In this document: positions 17,153 through 24,720 of the stretch, piece after piece | How positions within the stretch are numbered: position 1 is the stretch's first letter | Layout: the number at the start of each line of letters is the position of its first letter | Assembly: GCF_000821245.2 (NCBI RefSeq) | Contig: NZ_LN611424.1 | Coordinates: forward strand, 1,009,965-1,073,964 | Length of the DNA: 64,000 nt | Direction of reading: 5' to 3' | Source of the DNA: Virgibacillus senegalensis | GTDB taxonomy: Bacteria > Bacillota > Bacilli > Bacillales > Amphibacillaceae | The notes under the pieces: model-generated | Database searches by the model: none | What the model saw: only the letters and a program-made list of their open reading frames with translations | What the model was told of the DNA's origin: nothing | Program-made: the position numbers and the translations under genes

Positions 17153-18531
17153 GGTTCTACGTCAAATGTTGGGGTGGGAGAAATTTGCTCCTACTCCTTA
17201 ACCCACTTGAAAGCCCCTGAATTCCTTCAGTTGATGATGTAATAACACTTTCGTTCTTAAGCGATCGTAACGACGAAACCCAAAAGCATTCCGTTTGATG
17301 ACTTTCGTTTGGTTGTTCAATCCTTCAATAAACCCATTGCTATAATCGAGCGCAAAGCTATTCAGAATCTCTGTCTGCCAATTCTTCAAGGTGCCAATCG
17401 CTTGTAGATATTCTTCCATACCACTTTGCTTCACTCGGTCATAATACTGATACAATCGTTGTTTTACATAGCCAATATCGGTTTTCCCCATTGCTTTTGC
17501 CTCTTCAAACCAGCTGCGAAAAGCCTCTTTCAGCTTATAGGCGACTCGTAGTTCATCCGATAGATCGAGGTATCGGTTCAGATACCAGCGCTGCTTCTCG
17601 GTTAGTTCCTCCTGCTTCTTGTAAAAGATATGTTTCATCCGTTTACACTTTTTCCGGTCGTATTCATGGAAGTTCTTTTGGACTCGCCTGCGCACCTTTT
17701 CCAAAGCCCAATAAATATACCGACAAAAATGGAAACGATCGGCCACAATGATGGGGCTTCCCACCGCCTTCCGGACAGCTGACTTAAAACTATAGCTCAT
17801 GTCCATGATGACCTTCCGGACATTACCCCCTTTTTCCCGAAGGTACTGCTTGACGGTTTTGACGGATCGATCAGGCAGGATATCTATTGGATTTCCGGTC
17901 TCTCCATCGCCAATGATGACCTGGTATTTCCCCGCATTGGTATCGCCTTTATATTCATCAATCGCAATCACTTCTGGAAGCTCTTCCACCTCTTGAAGTT
18001 CTGGTGTGGCCACCTGATCGAACCGGCGAATGGCTGTAGCTTGTGAGGTACGGAACTGCGCAGCGGTATCCTTGAAGTTCATCCCCTGGATCACCCGAAG
18101 GCCAAGTGCCTGGTTCCACTCTCTTGAATGACGCTGATAACGGTCCACCATCGGATTGGCTTCTGCGAATCGTTTACCACAGGAACAGGCATAGCGTCGT
18201 TTGCGGTAAAACAAATAGGTGGTTCGTTCAAATACCTTTAAGTGCTGGATTTTCTGTATTCGGTAATCATGAACGCGGGAAGTCTGGTTACCACACGCCG
18301 GACAGGTTTGCGCCTGCCTGGGCATCTCCACCTCTATGTGGTAAGCTCCCTCCACCTCTTCTACTTTCTTGATAGAAACACTTTCTAATCCGGGTAATGT
18401 CATGTTAGAATGCATGTACACACAACTCCTATCTGCTTGTTTCTTAGTCAATTCAAGTGTAGTAGAGATAGGAGCTTGTGTGTATTTTTTATGCGGAATT
18501 TTTCTAAAACCCCAACAAATATTGTAGAGCC
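17153..18531. mobile_element. Intact ISL3-family insertion sequence
   Basis: Imperfect 23-bp terminal inverted repeats lie at 17153-17175 (starts GGTTCTAC, ends GTTGGGGT) and 18509-18531. The flanks carry a perfect 8-bp direct repeat, AAAAAAAG, at 17145-17152 and 18532-18539, the target-duplication length of ISL3. The element is 1379 bp and holds one transposase gene on the minus strand. The intact ends and exact duplication indicate a recent insertion. Confidence 0.92.
17198..18415 (-). CDS. ISL3-family transposase
   Basis: About 406 residues, full length for the family. An N-terminal zinc ribbon (TCPACGNQ and ACSCGKRF) precedes the helix-turn-helix region. The DDE domain is seen from VIAIDEYKGDTNAGKYQVII through VIMDMSYSFKSAVRKA to NGFIEGLNNQTKVIKRNAFG, where the last Glu is expected. 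A TTG at 18451 is open, but ATG 18415 has AGGAG 10 nt upstream. No frameshift is seen, so the element may still be active. Confidence 0.93.
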   Translation of the reverse strand: MHSNMTLPGLESVSIKKVEEVEGAYHIEVEMPRQAQTCPACGNQTSRVHDYRIQKIQHLKVFERTTYLFYRKRRYACSCGKRFAEANPMVDRYQRHSREWNQALGLRVIQGMNFKDTAAQFRTSQATAIRRFDQVATPELQEVEELPEVIAIDEYKGDTNAGKYQVIIGDGETGNPIDILPDRSVKTVKQYLREKGGNVRKVIMDMSYSFKSAVRKAVGSPIIVADRFHFCRYIYWALEKVRRRVQKNFHEYDRKKCKRMKHIFYKKQEELTEKQRWYLNRYLDLSDELRVAYKLKEAFRSWFEEAKAMGKTDIGYVKQRLYQYYDRVKQSGMEEYLQAIGTLKNWQTEILNSFALDYSNGFIEGLNNQTKVIKRNAFGFRRYDRLRTKVLLHHQLKEFRGFQVG

Positions 18532-18562
18532 AAAAAAAGAGAGCGTTCCATTGGAACAGCTC
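18532..18562 (-). terminator. Terminator of the PBP gene; its T-tract is the IS target
   Basis: On the minus strand GAGCTGTTCC-AAT-GGAACGCTC is followed by CTC and seven T. The T-tract (AAAAAAAG on plus) is the very 8-bp sequence duplicated by the ISL3 element, so the terminator was kept intact after insertion. Confidence 0.8.
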
Positions 18563-18579
18563 CCTATTTTGCAGATATG

Positions 18580-20601
18580 TTATTTTATTTCCTCTAATGC
18601 TTCGACAGCGCGGTCGACAACAATATGGCTGCCGCCTTGGTCTTTGACGTTCTCCATCATCATCGAGATTAACATATCCTCGTCTTCAGGATAGGTGACA
18701 AACCAGCCATTTTCTTCGCCATCTTCATCATCCAGGCTTTTTTTCAATTCTGCTGTACCCGTTTTACCAGATAAGTTGATGTCTAGTGAGGCTGCACTAT
18801 GAGCCGTTCCGTTTGAAGCGGAGACGACTTTGCGGAGTGCACCACGGATAATAGAGATGTTGTCTTCGCTAACGACGCCTTCTTTCCAAACCTGGCCGTC
18901 TTCTTCGCTTTCCTCCAGGGTCGGCTGGATCATATTACCGTTGTTTAGCAAGGTAGTATAAGCCGCTGCCAAATGCAGGGCGCTCATTTCCAACTGTCCT
19001 TGACCGTAGCTGGTATCGGCCAACATCGCTTCACTATCGATTTTCCCGTTATTGGAAACGGAGGAAGCTTCGATTGGATAGGTGTAAGGGAAGTCCTCCC
19101 CGACTCCAAATTGGTTCAGACCGTCAATCAGATTGTCAGACCCGATTTCCAACGCTTGCTTTGCGAAGTAAATATTATCTGAGCGTACGAGTGCATCCGT
19201 TAAATCGACGGGACTGCCTTCCGAGACACGCGTTACACGATAGTCACCCCAAGATTCATCCTTTTGCCATTTAAGACCATTGATTTCGATTGCCTCATTC
19301 GGATCGATCGCGCCTGCTTCCAGTCCGATTGCCGCAGTGATTGGTTTAATGGAAGAGCCCGGCGCAAAGGTTGCACTGAAACGATTTTGCAGTGGATGCT
19401 GTTCATCATCCTGTAGTTCTTCCAGTCGTGACTGGCTGATTCCATAAGCCAGCTCGTTTGGGTCGAATCCTGGAGCACTCACGAGCGCAAGGGTTTCCCC
19501 AGTTTTTGGCTGGACTACAGCTGCCGTGCCGGACTGGTCTTCATAGGAGTTGTAAATCGATTCCTGAATATCTGCATCGATGGTGACCGTAATATCTTCG
19601 CCATTTTTCACTTCGGTTTGTGTCAGAACCTGGTCTTCTTCTCCATCCTTTGTTACAGCGATGGTTACGCCGGGTTCACCCTTTAGTCTGTCTTCAAACA
19701 ATAATTCCAGGCCGCGTTTTCCAATGATATCACTATTTGAATATTCACCCGGATCGGCTTCCTCTATTTCTTCAGCAGTTACCGAGCCGATATACCCGAC
19801 TAAATGGGAAGCTGCTTCGCCATAGGGATAAACCCTGCCGGTTGTCGTTTGACTTAAAACAGGTCCCAGTTCAAATAGGGCGTCCAATTGTTCCTCGTTC
19901 GTTTTTGGAACTTTTTTCAAAGGAACAAACGAATCATCTTGCACCCATTCTGCTTCCAGTGCTGCATTTATTGTATCGACATCCATTGAAAGCAGATAAG
20001 CTATCTTTTCTTTCGTTTCTTCAGCATCCTCGCCGAATTCCCCTGGGACTACGCCAATTTCATAAATTTCCTCATTTACCGCAAGGCCATTTTCGTTTCG
20101 ATCGAAAATTTCTCCCCGTTCTGGAGATTCTGTTTGAAACGAAATTTCGCCTCCGTCTTTCAACTGCGGAAAAATATAGCCGGGATCCCAATTGACTACC
20201 CAGTCGGTTTCACCTTCGTCATCCTCTGTTTTGTTCAAAGTAGCATCATATTCAAAGGAAATCGGCCCGCCTACCGTATCCATTTCCACGGAGACCGGGA
20301 ATTTAGCCGTCTCATCCTCCTGGCTATTTTCTTCACCTTCCTCCGGTTTCTCATAGCTGACATTTAAATTTTCTACGTTCAAATCGTTATAGATTTTTTC
20401 ATAACGATCAACAAACTCTTCTGTAGGGTAAGCCTCTTTTGATTCAGAGGATGCCATATCGTACATTGCTTTAAAGTCCTGCTCGTTCCAATGGTCGACG
20501 AATTCGTCCATCCGTTCTTCCGGTGTTACTTCATCGTTGGAACAAGCTGATAGGACAGCAATTAATGTCATCATAGCTAGCAAACTATAAATTTTTTTCA
20601 C
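18580..20601 (-). CDS. Class B penicillin-binding protein with MecA-type N-domain (PBP3-like)
   Basis: A transpeptidase that cross-links peptidoglycan outside the membrane, about 673 residues. A lipoprotein-like signal ends in LSAC. Next comes an NTF2-like MecA_N domain (to about residue 140), then the PBP dimerisation domain. The catalytic domain has S-x-x-K in GSSIKP, S-x-N in RSDN and KTG in SGKTGTAE. TTG 20631 and ATG 20610 are in frame, but GTG 20601 has AAAGG 9 nt upstream and gives VKKIYSLLAMM. It resembles Bacillus pbpC. The acidic composition suits a halophile. Confidence 0.9.
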   Translation of the reverse strand: MKKIYSLLAMMTLIAVLSACSNDEVTPEERMDEFVDHWNEQDFKAMYDMASSESKEAYPTEEFVDRYEKIYNDLNVENLNVSYEKPEEGEENSQEDETAKFPVSVEMDTVGGPISFEYDATLNKTEDDEGETDWVVNWDPGYIFPQLKDGGEISFQTESPERGEIFDRNENGLAVNEEIYEIGVVPGEFGEDAEETKEKIAYLLSMDVDTINAALEAEWVQDDSFVPLKKVPKTNEEQLDALFELGPVLSQTTTGRVYPYGEAASHLVGYIGSVTAEEIEEADPGEYSNSDIIGKRGLELLFEDRLKGEPGVTIAVTKDGEEDQVLTQTEVKNGEDITVTIDADIQESIYNSYEDQSGTAAVVQPKTGETLALVSAPGFDPNELAYGISQSRLEELQDDEQHPLQNRFSATFAPGSSIKPITAAIGLEAGAIDPNEAIEINGLKWQKDESWGDYRVTRVSEGSPVDLTDALVRSDNIYFAKQALEIGSDNLIDGLNQFGVGEDFPYTYPIEASSVSNNGKIDSEAMLADTSYGQGQLEMSALHLAAAYTTLLNNGNMIQPTLEESEEDGQVWKEGVVSEDNISIIRGALRKVVSASNGTAHSAASLDINLSGKTGTAELKKSLDDEDGEENGWFVTYPEDEDMLISMMMENVKDQGGSHIVVDRAVEALEEIK

Positions 20602-21137
20602 AGTACCCATCCTTTCTTTATCGTACTTCAAGTAAACAATACAGCCGTACTATCTCGTATGTATTTCTCAACGTTGTACCCGTATGGCCAAAATGAGAAC
20701 AAAGATTGTTCCGTTTTTGAAGACAAAGCTTCATTCTAGTCAAAAGATTCCAACCCCCATTATACCTCAATACCCCAGCTACCGTCTAAACCAGAAACCA
20801 AAAAAACACCAAAAATTTGAAAAAAGAAAAGGTTGAAAAAGAGGATGCAAATCAAGGGGTCAATCAGGGGGTCCAATCAGGGGGTCAGCAATCAGGGGGT
20901 CAGTCCCCAAATTAGAGGAACATAGGAAATGCCAAGAAGAGGGGACAGTCCCTCCTTTTCATAGAATGCTGTAGCGATAGGATTTAGATGAATTTTTGGC
21001 AAGGAAAACTTTTATTTAGGGTGATTTGGGGTCAGTCCCTGAATCAGTCAAAATGTATGGGAATGAGTTTTGAGGGACTGTCCCCGAGTTAAGGCCGGAT
21101 TAACTTCAGGAATAGTGGGTTCGCGTTTCTTCAGTGA
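20602..21137. other. Gene-free interval with tandem repeat and REP-like cluster B
   Basis: The 536-bp gap between two minus-strand genes has no convincing coding frame. It contains tandem copies of AATCAGGGGGTC (20850-20908; the first has one change). Four REP-like units follow: GGGGTCAGTCCCC 20896-20908, GGGGACAGTCCCT 20941-20953, GGGGTCAGTCCCT 21028-21040 and AGGGACTGTCCCC 21073-21085. The PBP promoter must lie in its left part, but I see no clear boxes. Confidence 0.75.
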
Positions 21138-21740
21138 TTAGTCGATTGGGAGGGCTGTAATGATATAGCGCTGTGGGGCGTTTCCTAAATAGGAAAATGG
21201 ATAACAGGTTGTCAGCGTCAATACTTCGTCGGGCGCTGTGGATTTGATTATTGTCCGATCATTAGCATCGACAATTCTGGCACTTTCCATTTGATAGCGA
21301 AACTCTCCATAAGGAAGTTTAACAATAAAAATATCACCGATTTCTACTTCGCCCATTCGTCGGAAAACCGTATCTCTGTGTCCTGATAGTACAATTTGGT
21401 CATTCTCGGTAGGATATGCTGTTCCCTTGTAATGGCCAACTCCTTTTTCCAAATCGTCCGGGTCGGTTCCTTCTACAATTGGCAGCTCCGCACCTATTTT
21501 CGGGATAGCAAGAATTCCGGCAGTTTCTCCTTGCTCCGGAAGATAAGCTGCATCGCCGTGTTGCTTATCAATTATGGTTGGGTTATTTTGTTTCGTTTCA
21601 GAGGAGTTTCTTTCCTTTAATAGTAAATGAGCCTCAGCAAGGCTTTTTTGCTGGGACTGTCCCGTTTGCACTAACTGGATGGCGCCGTATCCTGCTAACA
21701 CTATACCCACTGCCATGATTAGAAACGCTATTTTTTTCAC
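21138..21740 (-). CDS. Class D sortase
   Basis: A membrane-anchored cysteine transpeptidase of about 200 residues. An N-terminal transmembrane helix (VKKIAFLIMAVGIVLAGYG) is followed by a linker and the sortase barrel. The catalytic His lies in LSGHRDTVF, the Cys in TLTTCYPF and the Arg in APQRYII, the class D pattern. GTG 21740 is taken because GAGGG lies 8 nt upstream; ATG 21749 abuts the SD. No LPxTG substrate gene is present in the window, so its target is unknown. An 11-bp REP-like core (GGGACTGTCCC) lies inside the gene. Confidence 0.88.
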   Translation of the reverse strand: MKKIAFLIMAVGIVLAGYGAIQLVQTGQSQQKSLAEAHLLLKERNSSETKQNNPTIIDKQHGDAAYLPEQGETAGILAIPKIGAELPIVEGTDPDDLEKGVGHYKGTAYPTENDQIVLSGHRDTVFRRMGEVEIGDIFIVKLPYGEFRYQMESARIVDANDRTIIKSTAPDEVLTLTTCYPFSYLGNAPQRYIITALPID

Positions 21741-22067
21741 CCGTTCCATCCCTCTTTCAACGTTTTCTCTTCTATATTAATGAACGGTAATCTTGAAATC
21801 TGAAAATCGTTTACATTCAAACTAAATTTATCAGTAATCACTTAGCAAAACAACAGACATTAACCCCTACAATCCGCCAATTTTTATAAGATTGCTAATC
21901 AAATTAGGGCTATTAGCCCGGGAATTTTTACGAAAAAGCAGGGTCTCATTAGATTCCCTCGAATCAAGCAGCATTTTGTCTTAATTATAGTATAAATGAA
22001 TGAGTCTGATTCGCTCTCCTTTACAAAACTAGTAGTTATTAGACAAAAACAACCCATAGGAAATCCA
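21741..22067. other. Gene-free interval upstream of the sortase
   Basis: An AT-rich 327-bp stretch. Short frames here have no SD or family resemblance. It must contain the sortase promoter (minus strand), but no convincing boxes are seen. Confidence 0.5.
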
Positions 22068-22096
22068 TGGAAATTATAGTATATTTTCAATATAAC
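22068..22096 (+). promoter_or_regulatory. Probable sinI promoter
   Basis: TGGAAA (22068-22073), a 17-bp spacer and TATAAC (22091-22096). The start site would fall near 22103, so the transcript would begin almost exactly at the riboswitch aptamer. Confidence 0.45.
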
Positions 22097-22107
22097 ATTG
22101 CTTCTTC

Positions 22108-22192
22108 AGTAAAAGGCAAACTTATTGAAAAATAAGGACGCAAAGCAACAGATCTAAAGCACCTTGGTGCTAGGATGGCTGTGCTGCCTGAC
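22108..22192 (+). promoter_or_regulatory. Cyclic-di-GMP-I (GEMM) riboswitch upstream of sinI
   Basis: The conserved GEMM-I features occur in order: GGCAAAC (22115-22121), the CTTATT-GAAA-AATAAG hairpin with its GNRA loop, GGACGCAAAGC (22136-22146), the tetraloop-receptor strand CTAA followed by hairpin GCACC-TT-GGTGC and TAGG, then a closing TGCC (22185-22188). The aptamer ends about 12 nt before the sinI SD (22201-22206). No T-run terminator lies between them, so control by access to the SD is likely. Recognition rests on memory of the consensus; no covariance model was run. Confidence 0.87.
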
Positions 22193-22214
22193 AGAATATT
22201 GGAGGGTAAACCGT

Positions 22215-22349
22215 ATGTTGAAAACGTTGGACGAAAAAATTCTGGATAGAGATTGGATTCACCTTATGGAAGAAGCAAAGCAGATCGGACTGCAGATTGA
22301 TGAAGTGAAAATATTTTTGTCCAAGCAATCTTCTGTAAATAGCAAATAA
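22215..22349 (+). CDS. sinI: SinI-like antirepressor
   Basis: A 44-residue protein made almost only of the SinI helical hairpin (LDRDWIHLMEEAKQIGLQID). It is homologous in pattern to the C-terminal helices of the SinR encoded 79 bp downstream (LDEDWLELVQDAMESGVSKE). SinI binds SinR and frees biofilm matrix genes from repression. ATG 22215 has GGAGGG 8 nt upstream. The longer frame from 22164 would start inside the riboswitch and is rejected. It sits directly behind the cyclic-di-GMP aptamer. Confidence 0.88.
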   Translation: MLKTLDEKILDRDWIHLMEEAKQIGLQIDEVKIFLSKQSSVNSK

Positions 22350-22395
22350 CTGTGTGGCTTTTACGTGCTTTATATAGAACCATTCGCCTTTCTTG

Positions 22396-22404
22396 TGATA
22401 TAAT
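22396..22404 (+). promoter_or_regulatory. Extended -10 promoter of sinR
   Basis: TG-A-TATAAT (22396-22404), 25 bp before the sinR start, with no good -35. It gives SinR an origin separate from sinI, as in B. subtilis. Confidence 0.55.
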
Positions 22405-22428
22405 CTGGTTGAAAGAAGGTGAATGGCC

Positions 22429-22761
22429 TTGATCGGGGATAAAATCAAACAATTGCGCCAAGAGAAAAAAATGTCCTTATCTGAATTGGCAGAACAAGCT
22501 GGCGTGGCAAAATCATACTTAAGTTCAATAGAAAGAAACCTGCAAACGAATCCTTCTATACAATTTATGGAAAAAGTAGGCGCGGTACTGGGAGTGTCCA
22601 TCAATGAGCTGCTAATGAAAGAAGAAAGCGAAGAAATGAAGAAGCAGCTGGACGAGGATTGGCTGGAGCTCGTTCAAGATGCCATGGAATCCGGAGTTTC
22701 TAAAGAACAATTCAGAGAGTTTCTCGAATTTAATCGTTGGCGAATCAACCAGGATAAATAA
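22429..22761 (+). CDS. sinR: SinR-like biofilm master repressor
   Basis: A 110-residue repressor. Residues 1-60 are an Xre-type helix-turn-helix (IKQLRQEKKMSLSELAEQAG, then VAKSYLSSIERNLQTNPSIQF). The C-terminal helices (about 75-105) form the oligomerisation and SinI-binding domain. In Bacillus it represses the exopolysaccharide and amyloid-fibre operons. ATG 22423 is in frame, but TTG 22429 lies 7 nt after AAGGTG and gives the family N-terminus. A strong terminator follows. Confidence 0.92.
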   Translation: MIGDKIKQLRQEKKMSLSELAEQAGVAKSYLSSIERNLQTNPSIQFMEKVGAVLGVSINELLMKEESEEMKKQLDEDWLELVQDAMESGVSKEQFREFLEFNRWRINQDK

Positions 22762-22780
22762 ATAGTACGAAAAAACCTGG

Positions 22781-22814
22781 ACACCCGGAGGGAAAAACGC
22801 CCTCCGGGTGTTTC
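22781..22814 (+). terminator. Terminator of sinR
   Basis: ACACCCGGAGGG (22781-22792) pairs perfectly with CCCTCCGGGTGT (22800-22811), then TT. Confidence 0.9.
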
Positions 22815-22840
22815 ACGTTATTTGGGCGTGGGAGCAGTTT

Positions 22841-22983
22841 GGGGTCAGTCCCTCATCCTGTTAGCGCTCTAAAGTGTTAAAGCGAGATTTAACAATAGCG
22901 GAAAGCTTCTGGCCCTTTTAATGAGGGGACATGCTAAGATCCACTCCTGAAGATTTTGATAAACAAATCTGGGGACTGACCCC
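22841..22983. repeat. REP-like pair C between sinR and the VanZ-like gene
   Basis: GGGGTCAGTCCCT (22841-22853) faces GGGGACTGACCCC (22971-22983), with 117 bp between. A decayed GGGGACATG lies at 22924. Confidence 0.8.
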
Positions 22984-23054
22984 CACTCTGTTACAGTTGT
23001 AAACGATTCTTTTTGGTATAATGCTAGGTAGGTCAGTGACATGAGGAGATTGGA

Positions 23055-23573
23055 ATGCAGAAGATGAAAAAATGGAGTTATTGGTTATTGCCTATCAGCT
23101 GGATGGTGGTGATTTTTTATGCTTCATCCCAGCCATACGAGGATCAGGATATCAAACCTTTTATGGCCGATTACGTTGATTTGGACTTTTTAGCGCCCTC
23201 ATTAGATGGGATAGTGTTTTCATACCACCATTCGGAGGTTAGTATCCATTCGTTAGGGGTATATGGGTTTGTGGAATTCTTTATAAGAAAAGGAGCACAC
23301 ATGGCTGTGTTCTTCGTGTTACTGCTTTGTTTTTTTACCGCCATTAACAGGACGCTCGATGTTAAGCGCAGAGTGCAAATAATCATTTCCCTTTTTATTA
23401 CAGTTGCATATGCTGCAATAGATGAGTTTCATCAGAGTTTCACTCAGAATAGGACTCCATATGCCGGTGATGTCGTGCTGGATACTTGCGGTGCTATCCT
23501 GGCAATTCTATTTATTTATTTGTTCTATCAGCGAAAAAACAGAAAAATCACAAAAAAAGCTGTAAAATTTTGA
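23055..23573 (+). CDS. VanZ-family membrane protein
   Basis: A 172-residue membrane protein with four hydrophobic helices (about 8-24, 73-92, 102-120, 135-155). VanZ hallmarks are the early FYASSQ motif, RKGAHMAVFFVL and the DEFHQSFTQNRTPYAGDVVLD loop. VanZ-like proteins are linked to low-level teicoplanin resistance and envelope homeostasis; the biochemical role is unknown. The start ATG follows GAGGAG. It is probably transcribed alone. Confidence 0.85.
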   Translation: MQKMKKWSYWLLPISWMVVIFYASSQPYEDQDIKPFMADYVDLDFLAPSLDGIVFSYHHSEVSIHSLGVYGFVEFFIRKGAHMAVFFVLLLCFFTAINRTLDVKRRVQIIISLFITVAYAAIDEFHQSFTQNRTPYAGDVVLDTCGAILAILFIYLFYQRKNRKITKKAVKF

Positions 23574-23699
23574 AAGAAAATCCCCCTTTTTGTTCCAAAA
23601 GATGATATAGTGGAAACAATTATGAAGAAAAACGAATTTGTCAGATGATTCTGTGACTTATATAAAAGCTTAGATTGATAGAAAAAATGAGGTGAAGTA

Positions 23700-23846
23700 A
23701 TGAAAGAGCAAGAGTTATATAAAAGCGTATTATCAAAATTGATTGATAAAACAGAGAACTCTCAAATAAATGATTCCCATGAATTTATCGAGCACTTAAT
23801 CAAGGAATTGAACCAGAATCATGTAGTGAAATCGGAAAATGCCTAA
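23700..23846 (+). CDS. Small hypothetical protein (48 aa)
   Basis: The frame reads MKEQELYKSVLSKLIDKTEN to the end ...VVKSENA with a clear SD (GAGGTGA, 6 nt before ATG) and a strong terminator just after the stop, so it is very likely a real monocistronic gene. It is rich in charged residues and predicted to be helical. No family is recognised. It lies between the VanZ-like gene and the RAYT. Confidence 0.7.
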   Translation: MKEQELYKSVLSKLIDKTENSQINDSHEFIEHLIKELNQNHVVKSENA

Positions 23847-23861
23847 ACGATATAAGAGAAG

Positions 23862-23892
23862 AAGCGTTGAAATTCCAGTCAACGCTTTTTCT
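23862..23892 (+). terminator. Terminator of the small gene
   Basis: AAGCGTTGA-AATTCCAG-TCAACGCTT followed by TTT. Confidence 0.88.
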
Positions 23893-23932
23893 TTGCTTCC
23901 ATACTTTAACACGCTACCACTTTACCATGGTG

Positions 23933-23945
23933 GGGGACTGACCCC
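23933..23945. repeat. REP-like unit upstream of the RAYT gene
   Basis: GGGGACTGACCCC, 95 bp before the transposase start. The adjoining ACCATGGTGGGGGACTG resembles ACCGTGGTGGGGGACTG at 61573-61589, hinting that the mobile unit is longer than 13 bp. Confidence 0.8.
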
Positions 23946-24039
23946 TAAAATATTCTCATTTAGAGATGCTGTTAAAGAGGGTTTTAAGTGATTTTGTCGA
24001 AAGGTTATCTGAAATACTATAAGGAAAGAGGGAATGCTA

Positions 24040-24633
24040 ATGCCGAGAATGTTGAGAGCCTGGGTCCCCGGGGGAACTTATCATATTACGGCCCGGGGAA
24101 ACAGGAAGCAAGTTTTATTTAGGGATGAGGAGGATCTTCACCGATACCTGGAAATTCTCCAATCCGTGAAACAGAAGTATCCTTTTCAGCTACATGCCTA
24201 CTGCCTTATGCCCAATCACATCCATCTCCTCGTGGAAGCCACCGAACAAGCCCCGAGTATGTTTATGAAAATTCTCCATACGAAATATGCTATTTATTTC
24301 AACAGAAAATATGATCTAGTCGGCCACGTTTTTCAGGGAAGATTTCATGCCCACTACATTACTTCAGTACAATATTTTCTCCACGTTTCCCGCTATATTC
24401 ACCTAAATCCATGCGCAGCCAAGATTTGTTCTATCCCTGAACAATATAAGTGGAGCAGTTACAATGAATATATGTTCCCGGAAATGCAAAAAAGAATAGT
24501 AGACCAAGACAGGCTGTTGTCTTATTTTTTTGAACCAAGAAGGTTTCGGTATCATCAGTATGTAAACGATAGAAAAGCCGAAGTAACTGCCTTGGCTCCA
24601 GTATTACCAAGTCCTATTCCTGAGGAAAAGTAA
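24040..24633 (+). CDS. REP-associated tyrosine transposase (RAYT, Y1/HUH)
   Basis: A single-domain HUH nuclease of the IS200/REP-associated type, about 197 residues. The N-terminus WVPGGTYHITARGNRKQVLF, the HUH motif in CLMPNHIHLLVE (about residues 56-66) and the downstream block HVSRYIHLNPCAAKI with FQGRFHAHYI are RAYT signatures. The catalytic Tyr is expected in the helix around VQYFLHVSRYIH. ATG 24040 is chosen because GAGG lies 8 nt upstream. It is flanked by REP-like units at 23933 and 24651/24696 and has no IS ends. It presumably moves these repeats in trans. Confidence 0.9.
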   Translation: MPRMLRAWVPGGTYHITARGNRKQVLFRDEEDLHRYLEILQSVKQKYPFQLHAYCLMPNHIHLLVEATEQAPSMFMKILHTKYAIYFNRKYDLVGHVFQGRFHAHYITSVQYFLHVSRYIHLNPCAAKICSIPEQYKWSSYNEYMFPEMQKRIVDQDRLLSYFFEPRRFRYHQYVNDRKAEVTALAPVLPSPIPEEK

Positions 24634-24650
24634 TTTTTTGTTTTATTTTT

Positions 24651-24708
24651 GGGGACAGTCCCTCTATAATAAGTTTAGTCGAAAATTGTAGTTGGAGGGA
24701 CTGTCCCC
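24651..24708. repeat. REPIN-like inverted pair just after the RAYT gene
   Basis: GGGGACAGTCCCTC (24651-24664) and its exact reverse complement GAGGGACTGTCCCC (24695-24708) are separated by 30 bp. The RNA would form a 14-bp stem, so it may also act as the transcription end of the RAYT gene. This is the cleanest inverted pair in the window. Confidence 0.88.
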
Positions 24709-24720
24709 ACACTAAATAGA

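Noticed and set aside
22164-22214. N-terminal extension of SinI
   Set aside because: It would lie within the riboswitch aptamer. The SD at 22201-22206 fits only ATG 22215.
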